Assembly (NCBI GenBank): GCA_964371995.1
Contig: CAYJPG010000105.1
Span: forward strand, 1 to 10,228
Source of the DNA: SHZI01 sp964371995
GTDB lineage: Bacteria > Pseudomonadota > Gammaproteobacteria > Steroidobacterales > GCA-2729495
Length of the DNA: 10,228 bases
Direction: 5' to 3'
Both the position numbers and the translations under genes were made by a program. The notes below the pieces were generated by a model, which ran no database searches, was not told the DNA's origin, and saw only the letters and a list, made by a program, of their open reading frames with translations. Shown in pieces: positions 1-7,213 of the stretch. Position 1 is the stretch's first letter; the number at the start of each line of letters is the position of its first letter.

Positions 1-1068
1 GTGCCAGCCTTCGAGCAGGCGCTCTGTGCGGTGACTGGTGCGCGCCATTCAGTCGTGACGAGTTCTGCGACGGCAGCGCTGCATGTCGCCTGCCGGGCGC
101 TCGACGTGCAGGCCGGCGACCTGGTCTGGACCAGCGATATCACCTTTGTGGCATCGGCCAACTGCGCCCTGTACTGCGGGGCGAAGGTGGATTTCATCGA
201 TATCGATCCGCGTACCTGGAACATGAGCCCGGTTGCACTTGCCGCCCGGCTGAAATCCGTGCGCGCCGCTGGAGGGCGCCTGCCGAAGGTCGTGATCCCC
301 GTCCACCTGTGCGGGCAATCCTGCGATATGGCTGCGATCAGCGCCCTGTCACGCGAGTACGGTTTTTCGATTATCGAAGATGCTTCGCATGCGGTCGGTG
401 CACGGTATGAAAACCAGCCAGTAGGCGCCTGCCGCTACAGCGACATCACGGTGTTCAGCTTCCATCCGGTCAAGATCATCACCACCGGTGAGGGGGGCGC
501 AGCCCTGACGAACAACGTTGCGCTGGCAGAGAAAATGGCACTGTTGCGCAGCCATGGTATTACCCGCGAACCGGCACAGATGACTCACGCGGCAGATGGT
601 CCGTGGTACTACCAGCAGATTGACCTGGGCTTCAATTACCGTATGACAGACTTGCAGGCAGCCCTGGGCCTCAGTCAGATCGCGCATCTGGAGGCATGGG
701 TGGCTGCGCGCAATCGTCTGGCAGAGCGCTACGACCAGTTGCTGGCGAAGCTGCCCGTGACGGTGCCCTGGCAACATCCGGATACGTACTCGTCGCGTCA
801 CCTGTATGTGATCCGCCTGGCAGATGCCCGGGGTGTGGCCGGACACCGGAAAGTGTTCAGCGCGCTGCGCGCCGGTGGCATCGGTGTCAACCTGCACTAC
901 ATTCCCCTGCATACCCAGCCGTACTTTGTCGAAACACAGCAGTTGACCGGCGACTGGCCCGAAGCGGACCGCTATTACGAGCAGGCGATCAGCCTGCCGA
1001 TGTTTCATCACATGACCGACGCGCAACAGGATCGGGTGGTGGAGGTGTTGGGGGCTGCGCTCGAATGA
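1..1068 (+). CDS. pseC: PseC, UDP-4-amino-4,6-dideoxy-N-acetyl-L-altrosamine transaminase (5' partial)
   Basis: PLP-dependent sugar aminotransferase of the DegT/DnrJ/EryC1 family. PseC uses glutamate to aminate C4 of the 4-keto sugar made by PseB, the second step of pseudaminic acid synthesis in the cytosol. In the 355 visible residues, SSATAAL (21-27) matches the cofactor-phosphate loop, EDASHA (126-131) carries the Asp that contacts the pyridine nitrogen, and SFHPVK (153-158) supplies the Schiff-base Lys158, followed by TTGEGG. The GTG at position 1 is probably an internal valine: the visible sequence starts at a VPAFE segment normally preceded by about 25-30 residues in PseC proteins, so the true start lies upstream. 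The stop overlaps the pseF start (ATGA, 1065-1068). Related aminotransferases act on other sugars, but the neighbouring pseF, pseG and pseI make PseC the clear choice. Confidence 0.93.
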   Translation: MPAFEQALCAVTGARHSVVTSSATAALHVACRALDVQAGDLVWTSDITFVASANCALYCGAKVDFIDIDPRTWNMSPVALAARLKSVRAAGGRLPKVVIPVHLCGQSCDMAAISALSREYGFSIIEDASHAVGARYENQPVGACRYSDITVFSFHPVKIITTGEGGAALTNNVALAEKMALLRSHGITREPAQMTHAADGPWYYQQIDLGFNYRMTDLQAALGLSQIAHLEAWVAARNRLAERYDQLLAKLPVTVPWQHPDTYSSRHLYVIRLADARGVAGHRKVFSALRAGGIGVNLHYIPLHTQPYFVETQQLTGDWPEADRYYEQAISLPMFHHMTDAQQDRVVEVLGAALE

Positions 1069-1760
1069 AGCTTGCCGTGATACCGGCGCGGGGCGGCAGC
1101 AAGCGGATACCGCGCAAGAATATCCGTGAGTTCTGCGGCAAGCCGATGATCGCCTGGTCAATAGAAACGGCGACGCGCAGCGGATTGTTCGATCGCATCA
1201 TCGTTTCGACGGATGACGAGGAGATCGCCAGTGTCGCCCGCCAGCGTGGCGCCGAGCTGCCGTTCGTCCGTCCTGCAGCCATTGCCGACGACATGGCGAC
1301 CACGGGACAGGTGATGCGTCACGCGGTCGAGGCGCTGCAGGCGGGCGGGCAGGCTTTCAGCGCGGTGTGCTGTATCTATCCGACAGCGCCGTTCATGCGT
1401 GTGGAGGATCTCTCTGCAGGCCTGGCGAAACTGATGGCGGCAGACGGGCTTGACTATGTCTTCAGTGCGACAGATTTTGCCTTTCCGGTGCAGCGCGCCT
1501 TTCGTCTGACCGCTGGTGGCGCAGTTGAAATGCTGCAGCCTGAGCATCTCAGGACGCGCTCACAGGATCTGGAGCCCTGTTATCACGATGCCGGACAGTT
1601 CTACTGGGGCACGGCCGGTGCCTGGCTCGCCGAGCGACCGGTCTTCGCCAGCCGCTCGGCGGCGATCCTCCTGCCGCGCCGGCGGGTACACGATATCGAT
1701 ACCGTGGAAGACTGGGCGGTAGCGGAGCTGGCATTCAAGGTGCTGGCCGCACAACCCTGA
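1065..1760 (+). CDS. pseF: PseF, pseudaminic acid cytidylyltransferase (CMP-Pse synthetase)
   Basis: Activates pseudaminic acid with CTP to give CMP-Pse, the final step of the core pathway. The 231-residue length is normal for the family. The N-terminal IPARGGSKRIPRKNI (6-20) is the nucleotide-binding signature of CMP-nonulosonate synthetases. YPTAPF (105-110), YHDAGQFYWG (173-182) and DIDTVEDW (210-217, with Asp210/Asp212 as likely metal ligands) follow in the expected order. The frame is open upstream to position 696, but the signature needs the ATG at 1065, which overlaps the pseC stop by 4 bases, so the short start is right. Its own stop shares one base with the next start (TGATG, 1758-1762), which points to translational coupling. 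NeuA and LegF are close relatives; the YHDAGQFYWG segment and the neighbours favour PseF. Confidence 0.94.
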   Translation: MKLAVIPARGGSKRIPRKNIREFCGKPMIAWSIETATRSGLFDRIIVSTDDEEIASVARQRGAELPFVRPAAIADDMATTGQVMRHAVEALQAGGQAFSAVCCIYPTAPFMRVEDLSAGLAKLMAADGLDYVFSATDFAFPVQRAFRLTAGGAVEMLQPEHLRTRSQDLEPCYHDAGQFYWGTAGAWLAERPVFASRSAAILLPRRRVHDIDTVEDWAVAELAFKVLAAQP

Positions 1761-3238
1761 TGCGTGTCGCGTTTCGGGCGGATGCCTCGATCGATATCGG
1801 TGCCGGCCATGTGATGCGCTGTCTGGCACTCGCAGACGCGTTCGCCGCGCGCGGCGCTGACTGTCACTTCCTGTGCCGTGATTTGCCCGGCCACCTGTTC
1901 GACAGGATCGAAGCGCGCAACTTTGCAGTCACCCGGCTGTCGGCAGTCGGTGCTTCCGGTGCGGTGTCGCCCGGGGCGGCCGAAGACGCTGCTGAATTTC
2001 TTGCCGCCCTGTCCGGTCCTGCAGATATCGTGGTCGTCGATCACTATGAGCTGGGCCTCGCGTGGGAGAAGGCCGTCAGCGGTCATTGCGGCCAGCTGAT
2101 CGTCATCGATGATCTGTGCCGGCAGCACATCGCGAATCTGGTCATCGACCAGACGCTGGGCCGGTCGGCTTCGGACTGCAGTCATGGGCAAGTTGCCGGA
2201 GTGCTTGCAGGCAGCGAATATGCACTGCTGCAGCCGGTCTATTACCGGCTTCGTGAGCAGCTGGATCGCAGCGTTGTGCCGCAGGAACATCGTCTGCTGG
2301 TCAGCATGGGCGGCTATGACGCGCTGAATGTCACCGCTTCGGTGCTGGAGGTGCTGGCAACTTCAGCCTGCGACTGGATCGGCCGCATCGACCTGGTCCT
2401 GTCGGCCGCGGCACCGCATTTCGCCTCGATACAAAAGCGCGTCAGCGAGCTGGACGGACGCTTTGTGCTGCACGACTTTGTCGAAGACATGGCCGGCCTC
2501 ATGAGTCGCTGCACGCTGGCCATCGGCGCACCGGGCTCGACCACCTGGGAGCGTGCGGTGCTCGGTTTGCCCGCTGTACTGCTGCCATTCGCGGCCAACC
2601 AGGCGGATGTGGCGGTGGCCATGCAAGATGCACATGCGGCTATCGTGATCGGACGGGAAGCGCTGGGCACCGGGCTGCCGGCCGCGCTGACCCGTCTCCG
2701 CAGCCACTGGCCGGATTACGTCCATGCCAATCTGGCGGTGAGCGCTGGTCTTGGCTGCCGCCGCGTCGTACAGCGAATCCTCCCCGCGCTGAGCCGGGAC
2801 GGCTGCAATATTTGGCTTGCTGTGGCCGGCGAGGCGGATATCGCTCAGGTCTATCAATGGCAGCAGATGCCGGAGATCCGGCGCTATGCGCGCAATCCGC
2901 AGGTGCCGGACCGGGACGGGCACTACAGCTGGATGCGTGCCAGGTTGCGTGATCCTTTCTGCTATTTCTACATGATCTGCAAGTCAGGTGAACCGGCCGG
3001 GGTGGTGCGTCTGGACCGGCAGCTTCCGGGTGAATATGAGGTGTCGGTCTACCTGGCGCCCGGGTTGCATGGCCAGGGACTCGGTCTGATTGCACTGAAC
3101 CTCCTCGGGGAGCTGCATCAGGAGCTTACAATCCATGCGACGGTGCTGCCGGGCAATGCCCCCTCGCTCAGGCTGTTTGCCGCGGCGGGTTATCAGCGTG
3201 TATCTGACACGGAATTCGTACTGCCACGACGCCAATGA
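1760..3238 (+). CDS. pseG: PseG-PseH fusion: UDP-6-deoxy-AltdiNAc hydrolase with C-terminal GNAT acetyltransferase
   Basis: One 492-residue reading frame with two pathway activities. Residues 1-345 are PseG, a GT-B-like hydrolase that releases UDP from UDP-2,4-diacetamido-2,4,6-trideoxy-L-altrose. RADAS (6-10) and the IGAGHVMRCL loop (13-22) contain His17, the proposed catalytic His of Campylobacter PseG. QPVYYRLR (158-165), SMGGYD (182-187) and GAPGSTTWER (256-265) match the family's nucleotide-sugar site. Residues 349-492 are a GNAT fold: the acetyl-CoA loop HGQGLG is at 437-442 and the N...S..LF...GY pattern at 466-478. This fits PseH, which N4-acetylates the PseC product before PseG acts. 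No other pseH is seen in the window. The start ATG shares a base with the pseF stop, and the end overlaps pseI by 4 bases. PseG is near certain; PseH as the role of the GNAT part is inferred from position and context. Confidence 0.92.
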   Translation: MRVAFRADASIDIGAGHVMRCLALADAFAARGADCHFLCRDLPGHLFDRIEARNFAVTRLSAVGASGAVSPGAAEDAAEFLAALSGPADIVVVDHYELGLAWEKAVSGHCGQLIVIDDLCRQHIANLVIDQTLGRSASDCSHGQVAGVLAGSEYALLQPVYYRLREQLDRSVVPQEHRLLVSMGGYDALNVTASVLEVLATSACDWIGRIDLVLSAAAPHFASIQKRVSELDGRFVLHDFVEDMAGLMSRCTLAIGAPGSTTWERAVLGLPAVLLPFAANQADVAVAMQDAHAAIVIGREALGTGLPAALTRLRSHWPDYVHANLAVSAGLGCRRVVQRILPALSRDGCNIWLAVAGEADIAQVYQWQQMPEIRRYARNPQVPDRDGHYSWMRARLRDPFCYFYMICKSGEPAGVVRLDRQLPGEYEVSVYLAPGLHGQGLGLIALNLLGELHQELTIHATVLPGNAPSLRLFAAAGYQRVSDTEFVLPRRQ

Positions 3239-4302
3239 ACAGAACCGTGCAAATCAACGGACGCGAGATCGGTGACGGGTGTCCGCCGTATGTGATCGCC
3301 GAGCTGTCGGCAAATCACAATGGCGATATCGGTCGTGCCCTGCAGATCATTCAGGCCGCAAAAGATGCCGGGGCAGATGCCGTCAAGCTGCAGACCTACC
3401 GCGCCGATACGATCACCATCGACCATGACAGCGAGGACTTCCAGGTGCACGGAGGTCTCTGGGATGGCCGTACCCTGTTCGAGCTGTATCAGTGGGCGCA
3501 GATGCCCTGGGAGTGGCACGAACCGCTGTTTGCCAGGGCCCGCGAACTCGGTATTAGCATTTTCAGTTCGCCCTTCGATGCCACTGCCGTTGACCTGCTC
3601 GAACAACTCGGTACGCCGGCCTACAAGATTGCCTCGTTTGAAATCATCGACCTGCCCCTCATCCGCCGTGTGGCAAGTACCGGCAAGCCGCTGATCATGT
3701 CTACCGGCATGGCGGGTCTGCAGGAGATCGGTGCGGCAATAGATGCCGCACGTGAAGCGGGATGCGCCAACCCCATCGTGCTCCGCTGTGTCAGCGGATA
3801 TCCGGCACCAGCCGCGGAGTACAACCTGAATACGATGGCCGATATCGCGCAGCGCTTCGGTGTGCTGACGGGTCTGTCAGACCACACGATCAGCAATGTC
3901 ACGGCCCTGGCCTCGGTGGCGCTGGGCGGCTGCGTGATCGAGAAGCATGTAACGCTGGATCGGGCCGGCGGTGGTCCGGACGACAGCTTCTCGCTGGAAC
4001 CGGCCGAATTGGCCAGCCTGGTTGCCGACGCGCATACCGCATGGGCCGCACTTGGCAAGGTCAGTTACGACCGGCAGTCGTCCGAACAGGGCAACGCGAA
4101 GTTTCGCCGCTCACTCTATGTGGTCAAGGATCTGCGCAAGGGTGAATTGATCACGCCGGAGCATGTGCGCAGTATCCGTCCGGGCTTTGGCCTGCCGCCG
4201 GACTGTATCGGTGCCATCGTCGGCCGTGACGCACAGATCGATGCGCAGCGGGGTTCACCGGTGACCTGGCAGCTGGTCGGGGATCATCCGGAGCGCCGCT
4301 GA
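3235..4302 (+). CDS. pseI: PseI, pseudaminic acid synthase
   Basis: Condenses 2,4-diacetamido-2,4,6-trideoxy-L-altrose with phosphoenolpyruvate to give pseudaminic acid, with a divalent metal. At 355 residues it has normal NeuB/PseI length and two parts. The TIM barrel (about 15-285) shows AELSANHNG (22-30), KLQTY (51-55), FSSPFD (110-115), KIASFE (131-136), STGM (156-159), GLSDHT (213-218) and VIEKH (234-238); His217 and His238 align with the metal ligands of NeuB. The C-terminal part (about 292-350: RRSLYVVKDLRKGE and following) is the SAF/antifreeze-like domain that lids the partner active site in the dimer. The ATG overlaps the pseG stop (ATGA, 3235-3238), the last coupled junction of the operon. 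NeuB and LegI are alternatives by fold, but the WDG.TLF.LY..A..PWEWH stretch (76-95) and the context are typical of PseI. Confidence 0.94.
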   Translation: MNRTVQINGREIGDGCPPYVIAELSANHNGDIGRALQIIQAAKDAGADAVKLQTYRADTITIDHDSEDFQVHGGLWDGRTLFELYQWAQMPWEWHEPLFARARELGISIFSSPFDATAVDLLEQLGTPAYKIASFEIIDLPLIRRVASTGKPLIMSTGMAGLQEIGAAIDAAREAGCANPIVLRCVSGYPAPAAEYNLNTMADIAQRFGVLTGLSDHTISNVTALASVALGGCVIEKHVTLDRAGGGPDDSFSLEPAELASLVADAHTAWAALGKVSYDRQSSEQGNAKFRRSLYVVKDLRKGELITPEHVRSIRPGFGLPPDCIGAIVGRDAQIDAQRGSPVTWQLVGDHPERR

Positions 4303-4310
4303 CGGCCCGC

Positions 4311-5402
4311 TCAGCCTGGCAGTTTTTTCCGGAGTACCGCGTCGAGCGTTCCGGGATCGGCAACCCAGCGCTGCACCGTCTGAAAATACAGGCTGTCACT
4401 TGCGCCGTCGTCGCAGAGCTTGATTCTGCGGCAGTAACGTTCAAAGCCCAGACCGGCCGTAGACAGCACCGATAACACGATTGGTGGTTGAGAGGCGCCG
4501 AGCAGCAGCGCTTCCAGGGGGATTTTTGCCGGCGCCAGCCGGACCTTTTCGCTGAGGAACCCGTAGTCCGCCACATCTTCTGCCGGGTGGATCTTCAGTA
4601 CGACAGGCATCCCCTGTGTCTGCAGGTAGTCGATGATCTGCCCGTAGACCCGTTGCTTGTCTACGGTGGTGACTCCTGGAATCCCGAATGGCTGGCTGGC
4701 GACAATGACCTGTTGCGTCTCGCTCGCTGATACGGCGTTACTGTCGAACAGCTGCCTGATCGTTGCGAGCCCGGCGGGGCTGGTGAGAAAGTCGATCTGC
4801 CGGCCCTTGTGGCGTACCGGTGCGGGCAGTCGCTCGGGGTGCAGTACCCAGACCGATTCGCAGCGGTCTTCTTCACCGAAAACGCGGTGTCGCGCCGGAA
4901 GGCCGCGAACGAGACGGGCGGGCCATTTCCACCACGGGCAGCGCTGCAGCAGGTAGTTGCCTTCGCCGTCTTCAAGGACAGAAAAATGCCTGACCAGCAG
5001 GCGCAGCAGGCGGGCCATCCTGTTGCGTTCATTGAACAGCCAGAGATGCGGCGTTCTGGTATCAGCCAGCGCGCGTGCCAGTTCCGGGGATGCTTCTGCA
5101 AGGATCGAGTACAGCGGCCTGAGAATGATCGCGGGTGCGCCGAGGCCACGCATGGCCAGAAAGTAGCAAAGCCTGCCGCGCAGACTCCCGGCCAGCTGCT
5201 GGCGGACCCGGCTGCGGGACAGCTCGCAGACAGTGATGTTTGCGGGCAGCTTGTCGAGATGCCAGTCGCCGAGTGAAGCCTGCTGATAGTCAGCGAAAAA
5301 CAGGATGTAATGGGATTCGTCCCTGCACGAGGCGGCGCGCAGCAGGGAAAACAACAGATGCCTGACCGTCGAGCAGACATAGATGTTTGGTTCAGTCCGC
5401 AT
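4311..5402 (-). CDS. Bacterial sialyltransferase-like GT-B enzyme; candidate pseudaminyltransferase
   Basis: A 363-residue protein resembling GT52 and alpha-2,8-polysialyltransferase-like proteins. The N-terminus (IYVCSTVRHLLFSLLRA, 7-23) matches the first strand and helix of these enzymes. Three hallmarks of bacterial sialyltransferases appear in order: E-D-G at 144-146 (LEDGEGNY), expected to hold the catalytic acid/base; HP at 272-273 (KIHP), which binds the CMP phosphate; and a Ser/Thr motif at 311-315 (SVLST). There is no signal peptide or clear membrane span, so it should act at the cytosolic face. It lies between the CMP-Pse operon and the amidination genes, converging on pseI with only 8 bases between them. 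Because no sialic acid gene is seen nearby, a Pse or amidino-Pse donor is the natural guess. The superfamily is fairly secure from the motifs; the donor and acceptor are inferred. Confidence 0.72.
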   Translation of the reverse strand: MRTEPNIYVCSTVRHLLFSLLRAASCRDESHYILFFADYQQASLGDWHLDKLPANITVCELSRSRVRQQLAGSLRGRLCYFLAMRGLGAPAIILRPLYSILAEASPELARALADTRTPHLWLFNERNRMARLLRLLVRHFSVLEDGEGNYLLQRCPWWKWPARLVRGLPARHRVFGEEDRCESVWVLHPERLPAPVRHKGRQIDFLTSPAGLATIRQLFDSNAVSASETQQVIVASQPFGIPGVTTVDKQRVYGQIIDYLQTQGMPVVLKIHPAEDVADYGFLSEKVRLAPAKIPLEALLLGASQPPIVLSVLSTAGLGFERYCRRIKLCDDGASDSLYFQTVQRWVADPGTLDAVLRKKLPG

Positions 5403-5453
5403 TCTTCAGTCGCTCTCTGGTTCTGGCATATGATTGGTTAACAGGAGCCAACG
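5403..5453. promoter_or_regulatory. Divergent intergenic gap with possible promoter
   Basis: Only 51 bases separate the start of the minus-strand GT from the plus-strand amidotransferase gene, so promoters for both must lie here or inside the coding ends. On the plus strand TATGAT (5429-5434) is one base from the sigma-70 -10 consensus; the best -35 at fitting distance is a poor TTCAGT (5405-5410, 18-base spacer). A start site near 5441 would leave a leader of only about a dozen bases. No convincing minus-strand -10 was found. CATATG (5428-5433) and GTTAAC (5437-5442) are short palindromes with no assigned role. Confidence 0.3.
5443..5447 (+). promoter_or_regulatory. Ribosome binding site of the amidotransferase gene
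   Basis: AGGAG lies six bases before the ATG at 5454, an ideal spacing. It fixes that ATG as the start and is the clearest Shine-Dalgarno site in the window, as expected for the first gene of a new transcription unit. The coupled genes elsewhere have only weak sites. Confidence 0.8.
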
Positions 5454-6596
5454 ATGCAATTTTGCCGCAAGTGCATTATGCCGATTACCCGTCCCGAGCA
5501 GGTGTTCGACGCCGAGGGGGTCTGCGATGCGTGTAATTCAGTCGCGAGAAAGCGCGACATCGACTGGAGTCAGCGGGCAGTTGAATTCGAGGCCATCCTC
5601 GCGCGGTATCGCGGTGACGGTGCGCGCTGGGACTGCATCATTCCCGTCAGTGGCGGCAAGGACAGCTGCTATCAGGCACTGACCATGCGCGACAAGTACG
5701 GCATGAAGCCGCTTTGCGTGAACCACGTCCCCTGCGAAATGACCGAGGTCGGGCAGAAGAACCTGACTTTCCTGCGTGACCAGGGCTTTGACCTGATTCA
5801 GGTGGGAGGAAACCGCAAAGCCTACCGGCAGCTGGTGGACATCGGTTTCAGAAAGCTGGGCGATTGCTGCTGGCCCGAGCACATCGGCATCTTCACGATA
5901 CCGGTGCGCATTGCCGTCGAGTTCCGCATTCCGCTGCTGATCTGGGGTGAGAACTCGCAGTTTGAATATGGCGGACCGGCTTCCCGCAAGGGCAACAATT
6001 TTCTCGATCGTAACTGGCTCGAGCAGTTCCAGATGCTCGGTCACCGGCTCTCGGATGCTGTGCATGACGGCGTGGACATGCGCGATATCTACTTTCTCGA
6101 GTACCCGCCGGACCAGCAGATTCACGAGGTTGGCGTGACGGGCCTGTTTCTCGGCTACTTCGAGCCCTGGGACACTGAGCGCAACCGGGACCTCGTCCTG
6201 GGTCTGGGCTGGAACCGCAATCCTGGCGGGCCGGTCGAGGGTGCCTATAACGACATCGAGAACCTGGACTGCAAGTGGATTGGCGGACTGCATGACTACA
6301 TGAAGTTCATAAAATTCGGTTACGGACGCGCCACTGACCAGCTGTGCATCGAAATCCGGGCCGGGCGCATGACGCGCAGTGAGGCCATCGGGAAGCTGAT
6401 CGCGTCCTCCGAGGGGCAGGTACCCTGGAAGTACGTGCCGGATTTCCTGCAGTTTCTTGGCATGAGCGAGGCGGTGTTCGAGGCAACGCTCGACCGCTTC
6501 ACCAACAAGATGCTCTTCGTCTGTGACGAGGACGGGAATCTCGTCAAGGATACGCACGGCAACCTGCAGAGAAAGTTCCTGCCACAGTCCCTGTGA
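5454..6596 (+). CDS. wbpG: N-acetyl sugar amidotransferase (PseA/WbpG/WbuX family)
   Basis: A 380-residue PP-loop ATPase that adenylates a sugar N-acetyl group and replaces its oxygen with ammonia, giving an acetamidino group. Two cysteine pairs at 4/7 (CRKC) and 24/27 (CDAC) look like the family's N-terminal zinc site. The ATP-binding PP-loop is SGGKDS (66-71) after the strand WDCIIPV. GENSQFEYGG (165-174) and the Lys/Trp/Tyr-rich C-terminal half (LDCKWIGGLHDYMKF, 271-285) match the family over full length. Relatives are Campylobacter PseA (Pse5Ac7Am synthesis) and Pseudomonas WbpG (acetamidino mannuronate synthesis with HisH2/HisF2). The hisH and hisF genes that follow match the WbpG arrangement; the pse operon favours a Pse substrate. 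Family assignment is strong, while the exact substrate (free Pse, CMP-Pse or another sugar) is inferred. The stop overlaps the hisH GTG start (GTGA, 6593-6596). Confidence 0.9.
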   Translation: MQFCRKCIMPITRPEQVFDAEGVCDACNSVARKRDIDWSQRAVEFEAILARYRGDGARWDCIIPVSGGKDSCYQALTMRDKYGMKPLCVNHVPCEMTEVGQKNLTFLRDQGFDLIQVGGNRKAYRQLVDIGFRKLGDCCWPEHIGIFTIPVRIAVEFRIPLLIWGENSQFEYGGPASRKGNNFLDRNWLEQFQMLGHRLSDAVHDGVDMRDIYFLEYPPDQQIHEVGVTGLFLGYFEPWDTERNRDLVLGLGWNRNPGGPVEGAYNDIENLDCKWIGGLHDYMKFIKFGYGRATDQLCIEIRAGRMTRSEAIGKLIASSEGQVPWKYVPDFLQFLGMSEAVFEATLDRFTNKMLFVCDEDGNLVKDTHGNLQRKFLPQSL

Positions 6597-7213
6597 TCAC
6601 CGTTATCGACATAGGTATGGGCAACATCGGCAGCGTTGCCCGCGCGCTGAAGTTTCTCGATTTCGCCCATACAGTGTGTGCCGATCCGGCTGGCGTGCGC
6701 AGCGCAGGCGCATTGATCCTGCCTGGGGTGGGCAGTTTTGCTGAAGCGTCCCGGCGACTCGCTGAAAGTGGCATGGGCGATGCGATTACAGATAACGTGA
6801 AAGCCCGGCAGACGCCGATCCTCGGTATCTGCCTCGGTATGCAACTGCTCTCGACCAGCGGGGACGAGGGTGCTGAAGGCGCGCCGGTTGCCGGCCTGGG
6901 GCTGATCCGCGGGCATGTCGCCGCCTTGCGCCGGAATGATCCCTCCCTGCGTATTCCGCACATGGGCTGGAACGAGGTCCACGACGGATCGATGGTCATG
7001 TTTGCCGGAGTGGCGGATGGCGCATGCTTTTACTTCGTCCACAGCTATGCGATGCAGTTGCACGAAGATATCCCGCATGCCACCACCGATTACGGCGGTG
7101 AGGTTGTTGCCGCAGTCGCCAGCGGCCCGGTCTGGGGTACCCAGTTCCATCCTGAAAAAAGTCAGGACGCAGGGCTCCAGGTGCTCAGGAATTTCGCGGC
7201 TTTCGCATGCTGA
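6593..7213 (+). CDS. hisH: HisH-type glutamine amidotransferase subunit (ammonia supply)
   Basis: Class I glutaminase that hydrolyses glutamine and passes ammonia to HisF. All 206 residues align with HisH: the oxyanion strand PGVG (44-47), the nucleophile elbow GICLGMQ with Cys80 (78-84), and FHPEKSQ with the triad His186 and Glu188; Lys189 matches the lysine that contacts HisF Asp98 in the HisH-HisF complex. The GTG start, overlapping the upstream stop by 4 bases, is chosen because the first strand (ITVIDIGMGNIGS) begins right there. It overlaps hisF by 7 bases, as expected for subunits made in equal amounts. In this setting it most likely serves sugar amidination like Pseudomonas HisH2 and not histidine synthesis, since no other his gene is seen. 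Confidence 0.92.
   Translation: MITVIDIGMGNIGSVARALKFLDFAHTVCADPAGVRSAGALILPGVGSFAEASRRLAESGMGDAITDNVKARQTPILGICLGMQLLSTSGDEGAEGAPVAGLGLIRGHVAALRRNDPSLRIPHMGWNEVHDGSMVMFAGVADGACFYFVHSYAMQLHEDIPHATTDYGGEVVAAVASGPVWGTQFHPEKSQDAGLQVLRNFAAFAC

Noticed and set aside
696..1064. In-frame upstream extension of pseF
   Set aside because: The extension overlaps the pseC coding region in another frame and is low-quality protein; the CMP-synthetase signature begins directly after the ATG at 1065.
349..1161. Open frame of 270 codons on the minus strand opposite pseC and the start of pseF
   Set aside because: It runs across two verified genes, is rich in Arg, His, Cys and Gln as antisense frames are, and has no family resemblance.
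2792..3238. A separate pseH gene starting inside the pseG frame
   Set aside because: The frame is continuous, no ATG occurs near the domain junction, and the only nearby candidate, a GTG at residue 355, lies within the first GNAT strand and has no ribosome binding site.
4291..4328. Intrinsic terminator for the pse operon
   Set aside because: Possible stems (GAGCG/CGCTC or GCTGA/TCAGC) are short or bulged, and the T6 run starts 7-10 bases after the stem, too far for a standard terminator. The T-run is also explained by the AAA AAA lysine codons of the minus-strand gene.
5538..6557. Long open frame (339 codons) on the minus strand opposite the amidotransferase gene
   Set aside because: The plus strand encodes a full-length PP-loop enzyme with all motifs; the opposite frame shows no recognisable domain and is a normal by-product of high GC content.
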